DNA of 10,408 nt, from assembly GCA_964583155.1 (NCBI GenBank), contig CAZOUY010000018.1:1-10408 (forward strand), written 5' to 3'. The stretch's first letter is position 1. Every line of letters starts with the position of its first letter. Source of the DNA: CAG-826 sp964583155 (GTDB taxonomy: Bacteria > Bacillota_I > Bacilli_A > RFN20 > CAG-826). Below are positions 7,010-10,408 of this stretch, in pieces. Below the pieces are notes generated by a model, which saw only the letters and a list, made by a program, of their open reading frames with translations, did not search any database and had not been told where the DNA came from. A program made the translations under genes and the position numbers.

Positions 7010-8839
7010 TTAATTATCCTTATTGGTACGGAGATGTGCATCATGCTTCTTGCGTTCAACGGTATCAAGAATTTTTTTTCGCATCCGATACGTGCTTGGA
7101 GTGATTTCCACCAGCTCATCGGAGTTAATATAATCTAAGCAGGCTTCAAGCGACATTTTTCGAGGAGCTTTGAGAACAGCTGATTTATCACTACCGGCGG
7201 CCCGCATATTGGTCAGGTTTTTCTCGTTAATCGGATTGACCGCTAGATCGTTAGGATAATGATGCTCGCCAATGATCATGCCTTCATATACTTCGATTCC
7301 CGGTTCAATGAAAAGGGAGCCGCGGCTTTCAATATGCTCTAGAGCATAACCAGTCGCAAAACCATGCTCCGTAGAAACAAGCACACCCACACTTCTTTCG
7401 CCAATGGAATTCTTGAGGCATTTCCGATATTCATGAAAGGTATGGTTGATAATTCCATATCCCTTAGTCATAGTTAGAAAGTTTGTCATAAAGCCTAAGA
7501 GTCCACGCGAGGGAATTATATATTGTAAGCGAGTTTGGCCATTGCCATTGGTCATATTGATCAATTCGCCATTACGCATACCTAAAGACTCCATGATATT
7601 GCCAACATATTCATCAGGAATATCTATTTGGACATCTTCATAAGGCTCCATTTGCACTCCATCGATTTCTTTGATGATCACCTCGGGCTTGCTGACCTGT
7701 AATTCATAGCCTTCGCGGCGCATATTCTCAATTAAAATCGAAAGATGCAATTCTCCACGGCCGCTGACGAGCCATGTCTCGGAATTAGGAATTCTTTCCA
7801 CACGCAATGAAACATCCTTTTGCACCTCGCGATATAATCTTTCTTCGATTTTTCGCGCGGTTAGGAGCTTCCCATCTTTTCCCGCTAGTGGTGAAGTATT
7901 GGTGCCAAACGTCATTTGAAGAGTAGGCTCATCGATACGCAAAGGCGGAAGAACCTCATTATCGCCGATCGCACATACTGTTTCTCCCACATTCAGATCA
8001 ACCAATCCCGCAATAGCGATAATGTCGCCGGCCTTGGCTTCATTGATTTCTAAGCGTTTTAGGCCTAAAAAGCCATAGAGCTTTTGGACTCTAAATTGTC
8101 TTTGGGTTCCATCAAGACGAAGACAATTGACCATATCATTAACATGAATAACCCCACGTTTAACGCAGCCGATACCGATTCGACCAACGAAATCATTGTA
8201 ATCAAGCAGAGCAGGCTGAAATTGAAAAGAGCCATTAAGATCAACATTAGGAGCGGGGATTTCGGAAATAATTGTATCAAAAATAGGATTCATGCCCGGT
8301 TTTTGACTTTCAATATCCGAATCATAGGATGAAGTTCCTTTTAACGCCGATACATAAATGACCTTGAAATCCAATAACGATTCATCCGCTTCTAATTCCA
8401 AAAAGAGATCCAATACTTCATCGACCACCTTTTGCGGATTGGCATTGGGACGATCAATTTTATTAACAACGACAATAGGCTTGACATGGGCCTCTAAAGC
8501 CTTTTTTAAAACGAAACGGGTTTGGGGCATGGTACCTTCAAAAGCGTCCACTAATAGAAGACAACCGTCCACCATATGCATGATCCGCTCCACCTCACCG
8601 CCAAAATCGGCATGGCCGGGAGTATCGAGAATATTGATGCGGTAGTCTTGATAAATGAGGGAAGTTGTTTTAGCTAAAATAGTGATTCCGCGTTCTCTTT
8701 CGATGTCATTACTATCCATCATCCGCTCAACCGTTTCTTCATTTTCACGGAAAGTGCCTGATGACTTTAAAAGTTGATCGACAAGGGTTGTTTTACCATG
8801 ATCAACGTGAGCAATAATCGCTATATTACGGATATTCAT
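7010..8839 (-). CDS. typA: Ribosome-associated GTPase TypA/BipA
   Basis: This translational GTPase of the EF-G/LepA class binds the 70S ribosome and supports ribosome assembly and growth under stress or cold. The 609 residues match the family (about 607-615). The G-domain motifs are all present: AHVDHGKTT (10-18), the effector segment RERGITI (48-54), DTPGHAD (72-78), NKID (126-129) and SAL (164-166). A beta-barrel domain follows (about 205-290), then EF-G-like domains III and V (GRGELHLS near 360 lies in the former). The BipA-specific C-terminal domain contains the diagnostic NMRAAGSDKSA (about 544-554). AAGGAG (complement of 8847-8852) lies seven bases before the ATG at 8839. The gene is transcribed alone, between its own promoter and terminator, divergent from the membrane-protein gene at 8968. 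Nothing unusual is seen in the protein. Confidence 0.98.
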   Translation of the reverse strand: MNIRNIAIIAHVDHGKTTLVDQLLKSSGTFRENEETVERMMDSNDIERERGITILAKTTSLIYQDYRINILDTPGHADFGGEVERIMHMVDGCLLLVDAFEGTMPQTRFVLKKALEAHVKPIVVVNKIDRPNANPQKVVDEVLDLFLELEADESLLDFKVIYVSALKGTSSYDSDIESQKPGMNPIFDTIISEIPAPNVDLNGSFQFQPALLDYNDFVGRIGIGCVKRGVIHVNDMVNCLRLDGTQRQFRVQKLYGFLGLKRLEINEAKAGDIIAIAGLVDLNVGETVCAIGDNEVLPPLRIDEPTLQMTFGTNTSPLAGKDGKLLTARKIEERLYREVQKDVSLRVERIPNSETWLVSGRGELHLSILIENMRREGYELQVSKPEVIIKEIDGVQMEPYEDVQIDIPDEYVGNIMESLGMRNGELINMTNGNGQTRLQYIIPSRGLLGFMTNFLTMTKGYGIINHTFHEYRKCLKNSIGERSVGVLVSTEHGFATGYALEHIESRGSLFIEPGIEVYEGMIIGEHHYPNDLAVNPINEKNLTNMRAAGSDKSAVLKAPRKMSLEACLDYINSDELVEITPSTYRMRKKILDTVERKKHDAHLRTNKDN

Positions 8840-8866
8840 AAAATCACTCCTTAAACAACGTTTTTT

Positions 8867-8895
8867 ATTTTAATAAGAACTTGCGCATAATGCAA
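8867..8895 (-). promoter_or_regulatory. Promoter of typA with A/T-rich upstream tract
   Basis: On the minus strand TTGCAT (complement of 8890-8895) and TAAAAT (complement of 8867-8872) are separated by exactly 17 bp. The predicted start near 8860 gives a leader of about 20 nt ending in the ribosome binding site. Immediately upstream of the -35 box, 8896-8922 consists only of A and T, which resembles an UP element for a strong housekeeping promoter (inference). Confidence 0.7.
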
Positions 8896-8916
8896 TATTT
8901 ATAAAATAAAAAATAT

Positions 8917-8938
8917 TTTTTTGATTAGAATCAAAAAA
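8917..8938. repeat. 22-bp A/T-rich palindrome in the divergent intergenic region
   Basis: TTTTTTGATT (8917-8926) and AATCAAAAAA (8929-8938) are perfect reverse complements around AG. The site is about 68 bp upstream of the predicted typA start and 29 bp before the ATG of the membrane protein at 8968. It overlaps a second A/T palindrome at 8908-8921. It could be an operator for the rightward gene; it lacks the G+C stem of a terminator. Confidence 0.45.
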
Positions 8939-8967
8939 TAAATCCACACTAGTAACGGTGATAAAAA

Positions 8968-9621
8968 ATGACAAAAAAAACAGCGATGACAATATATACT
9001 TTAACTCTTTTTTTCTTTATTCTCGCGTTTTTCCTTTTCTATTTTTATCGTAGCTTACGAGTGGTAGCGTGGTCCTTATCGTTATTTGGGATAGCGGCAT
9101 CTTTGACTCTTTTGATTATATTTGCAGTCGATGAAAAAGAGCGGATATCTAATCATAAATTAACGATTCAAACCATCGGAATGAACTTTATAAAGTGCTT
9201 TAATAAATACTTGCAAGCTTTGAAGGAACCGCAATCGTCATTGGGAGTAGACAGATATCCATTTAATGATCTTTTAATTTATACGCAAATGACAGGTCTC
9301 TATTTAACTGGTTTCCGCCATAAATTACCAATAAAATTACAAAAGCAATATGATCATTTCTTAATGAACTTCGCGGAATTAACACAATACTTGCAGGAGA
9401 TAAATATTGAATTAAGCGTGGCAGTAGCAAAAAGCGATTATGATTCTTATCGTTCCGCCTCTTATTATAAAAAGCAAAATACCGATGATATTATCGACAA
9501 TCATCTCATCTTTTTAGAGGATTATCTCGACATTTTGCTGATGGAACTATATCCGTTTTTAAATATCACCGAACAGAAGCGTTTTCAATACTTATGGGAT
9601 GATTTAAAGGAAGATGATTGA
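8968..9621 (+). CDS. Two-helix membrane protein of unknown function
   Basis: I do not recognise this family. The 217-residue product has two adjacent hydrophobic helices (about 8-27 and 31-53) separated by a few residues with two arginines, a helical-hairpin arrangement. The remaining ~165 residues are polar, rich in Tyr, Leu, Lys and Asp, and look alpha-helical. By the positive-inside rule KK at the N-terminus suggests that this part faces the cytoplasm. No enzymatic motif or signal-peptide cleavage site is seen. GGTGAT (8957-8962), complementary to the 3' end of 16S rRNA, lies five bases before the ATG and supports the start. It is divergent from typA, with a 22-bp palindrome in between, and 67 bp upstream of the HAD gene. 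It ends with TGA, the evidence that TGA is a stop codon in this genome. Confidence 0.8.
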   Translation: MTKKTAMTIYTLTLFFFILAFFLFYFYRSLRVVAWSLSLFGIAASLTLLIIFAVDEKERISNHKLTIQTIGMNFIKCFNKYLQALKEPQSSLGVDRYPFNDLLIYTQMTGLYLTGFRHKLPIKLQKQYDHFLMNFAELTQYLQEINIELSVAVAKSDYDSYRSASYYKKQNTDDIIDNHLIFLEDYLDILLMELYPFLNITEQKRFQYLWDDLKEDD

Positions 9622-9635
9622 ATAATAATGACTTC

Positions 9636-9664
9636 TTGAAATCCGCACGTTTTATTAATATATT
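9636..9664 (+). promoter_or_regulatory. Possible promoter of the HAD hydrolase gene
   Basis: TTGAAA (9636-9641) and TATATT (9659-9664) are separated by 17 bp. The predicted start near 9671 falls right at the ribosome binding site GGAGG (9674-9678), so the leader would be very short. The HAD gene may instead be, or also be, transcribed from upstream of 8968, because no terminator is visible between the two genes. Confidence 0.4.
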
Positions 9665-9669
9665 AATAA
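9652..9669. repeat. 18-bp perfect palindrome over the -10 region of the HAD gene
   Basis: TTATTAATATATTAATAA at 9652-9669 is a perfect palindrome. It covers the candidate -10 box and ends two bases before the GTGGAGG ribosome binding site. A repressor bound here would block the promoter; the pure A/T composition makes chance a real alternative. Confidence 0.45.
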
Positions 9670-9688
9670 GAGTGGAGGATTGTTTTAT

Positions 9689-10351
9689 ATGATTTCAGCG
9701 GTATTTTTTGATATGGATGGCTTAATGCTGGATACTGAGCCAATAACCATCAAGGCGAAGGTTATCGAAGGAAATAAAATCGGTTTGGGAATAACCGAAG
9801 AGATGGTACGACATACCATCGGAATGTCACAAAAGCATGTTGATGAGTATTTTAAGAGCCTTTTTCATGAAAAGTATGATCATCAATATTTTATCAAAAA
9901 GCGGCGCGAATACTTATTTCAATATATGGAGCGATATGGCTTGCCTTTAAAAAAAGGGCTTATTGAATTACTAGAATATCTCACATCTCAAAACATTCCT
10001 TTAGCGATTGTAACCTCTTCAACTCGTGAAATAATCGAACAATACCAGCAATATGGTGATGTTTTTAAGTATTTTTCGCATATTATTACCGGTGATGAGG
10101 TGAAAGAGGGAAAGCCTCATCCGGATGTCTATTGGCACGCAGCCAAGGTCATGGGTGTTGATCCTCATAGCTCCCTAGTCTTTGAAGACTCTAAAAATGG
10201 CGTTATTGCGGCTAGTAAGGCCGGTATGAAGGTTATTATGATTCCGGATCTCATTGCGCCGGATGAAGAGGTTCGCGAATTAAGGCCACATATTTTTTCT
10301 TCTTTAGATCAGTCTATCCCATATTTGCAGACCCTTATTAATGAGCACTAG
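9689..10351 (+). CDS. HAD-family phosphohydrolase, beta-phosphoglucomutase-like subfamily
   Basis: A cytosolic haloacid-dehalogenase superfamily enzyme of 220 residues, removing or moving a phosphate on a small metabolite through an aspartyl-phosphate intermediate. All four motifs are present: FFDMDG with nucleophile Asp8 and acid Asp10, VTSS (108-111), GKPHPDVY with Lys142, and VFEDSKNG with Glu166/Asp167. The helical cap lies between motifs I and II (about 15-90), as in subfamily IA enzymes such as beta-phosphoglucomutase and sugar-phosphate phosphatases. The substrate cannot be read from the sequence. The start is the ATG at 9689, ten bases after GGAGG (9674-9678); the in-frame TTG at 9680 immediately follows this site. 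A beta-phosphoglucomutase would not process the alpha-glucose-1-phosphate made by the gal operon. Downstream, 10352-10408 holds no gene; 10353-10361 can pair with 10392-10400 as a weak hairpin. Confidence 0.93.
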   Translation: MISAVFFDMDGLMLDTEPITIKAKVIEGNKIGLGITEEMVRHTIGMSQKHVDEYFKSLFHEKYDHQYFIKKRREYLFQYMERYGLPLKKGLIELLEYLTSQNIPLAIVTSSTREIIEQYQQYGDVFKYFSHIITGDEVKEGKPHPDVYWHAAKVMGVDPHSSLVFEDSKNGVIAASKAGMKVIMIPDLIAPDEEVRELRPHIFSSLDQSIPYLQTLINEH

Positions 10352-10408
10352 CGTGATTGAATTAATTTTTTGTAGGTAGAAGAAGAAATACTTCAGTCAC
10401 ATAATAAA

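Noticed and set aside
8084..8645. Plus-strand ORFs of 82 and 95 codons opposite typA.
   Set aside because: They lie antisense to highly conserved typA sequence, lack ribosome binding sites and look like composition shadows.
10353..10400. Inverted repeat GTGATTGAA/TTCAGTCAC after the HAD gene as a terminator or RNA element.
   Set aside because: The arms are 30 nt apart with one wobble pair and no T-run before the window ends; cannot be judged here.

Overview
The window is an A+T-rich stretch of a Gram-positive-type bacterial chromosome, most likely low-GC Bacillota (Bacilli, Erysipelotrichia or a related lineage). Pointers are the strong AAGGAGG-type ribosome binding sites, extended -10 promoters of the TGnTATAAT type, intrinsic terminators with T-runs, and a class II GalT, which is typical of Bacillota. 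The standard code is used: tryptophans are TGG, no gene has an in-frame TGA, and one gene ends at TGA (9619-9621), so the Mycoplasma code does not apply. No taxon marker is present, so a finer placement is not supported.

Layout. Positions 1-134 hold a hairpin and an extended -10 promoter. Positions 144-5049 hold a complete Leloir galactose set in one direction: galM, galT, galE, galK, closed by a strong terminator at 5059-5094. Positions 5187-6750 hold a stand-alone gene with its own promoter. It encodes a four-helix membrane protein with an acidic linker and two tandem copies of a lysine-rich domain I cannot name, and it ends in a terminator at 6777-6810. Positions 6811-6976 hold no convincing gene. 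On the minus strand lies typA/bipA (7010-8839), with a terminator directly after its stop and a good promoter upstream. On the plus strand, divergent from typA, are a two-helix membrane protein of unknown function (8968-9621) and a HAD-family phosphohydrolase (9689-10351).

How the genes work together. GalM interconverts the galactose anomers and GalK phosphorylates alpha-galactose. GalT exchanges galactose-1-phosphate with UDP-glucose, and GalE regenerates UDP-glucose from UDP-galactose. The product is glucose-1-phosphate. No transporter, beta-galactosidase, regulator or alpha-phosphoglucomutase is in view. The HAD enzyme lies 4.6 kb away behind other transcription units and need not belong to this pathway.

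Most of the window is conventional. The points most worth a second look are the repeat-bearing membrane protein, with a 41-bp stretch shared exactly by its two domain copies; a galactokinase whose sugar-binding motif reads GNHTDH instead of GEHTDY; the nearly abutting galE/galK junction without a good ribosome binding site for galK; and two A+T-rich palindromes, one between the divergent typA and membrane-protein genes and one over the -10 box of the HAD gene. I see no evidence for a wholly new multi-gene system.
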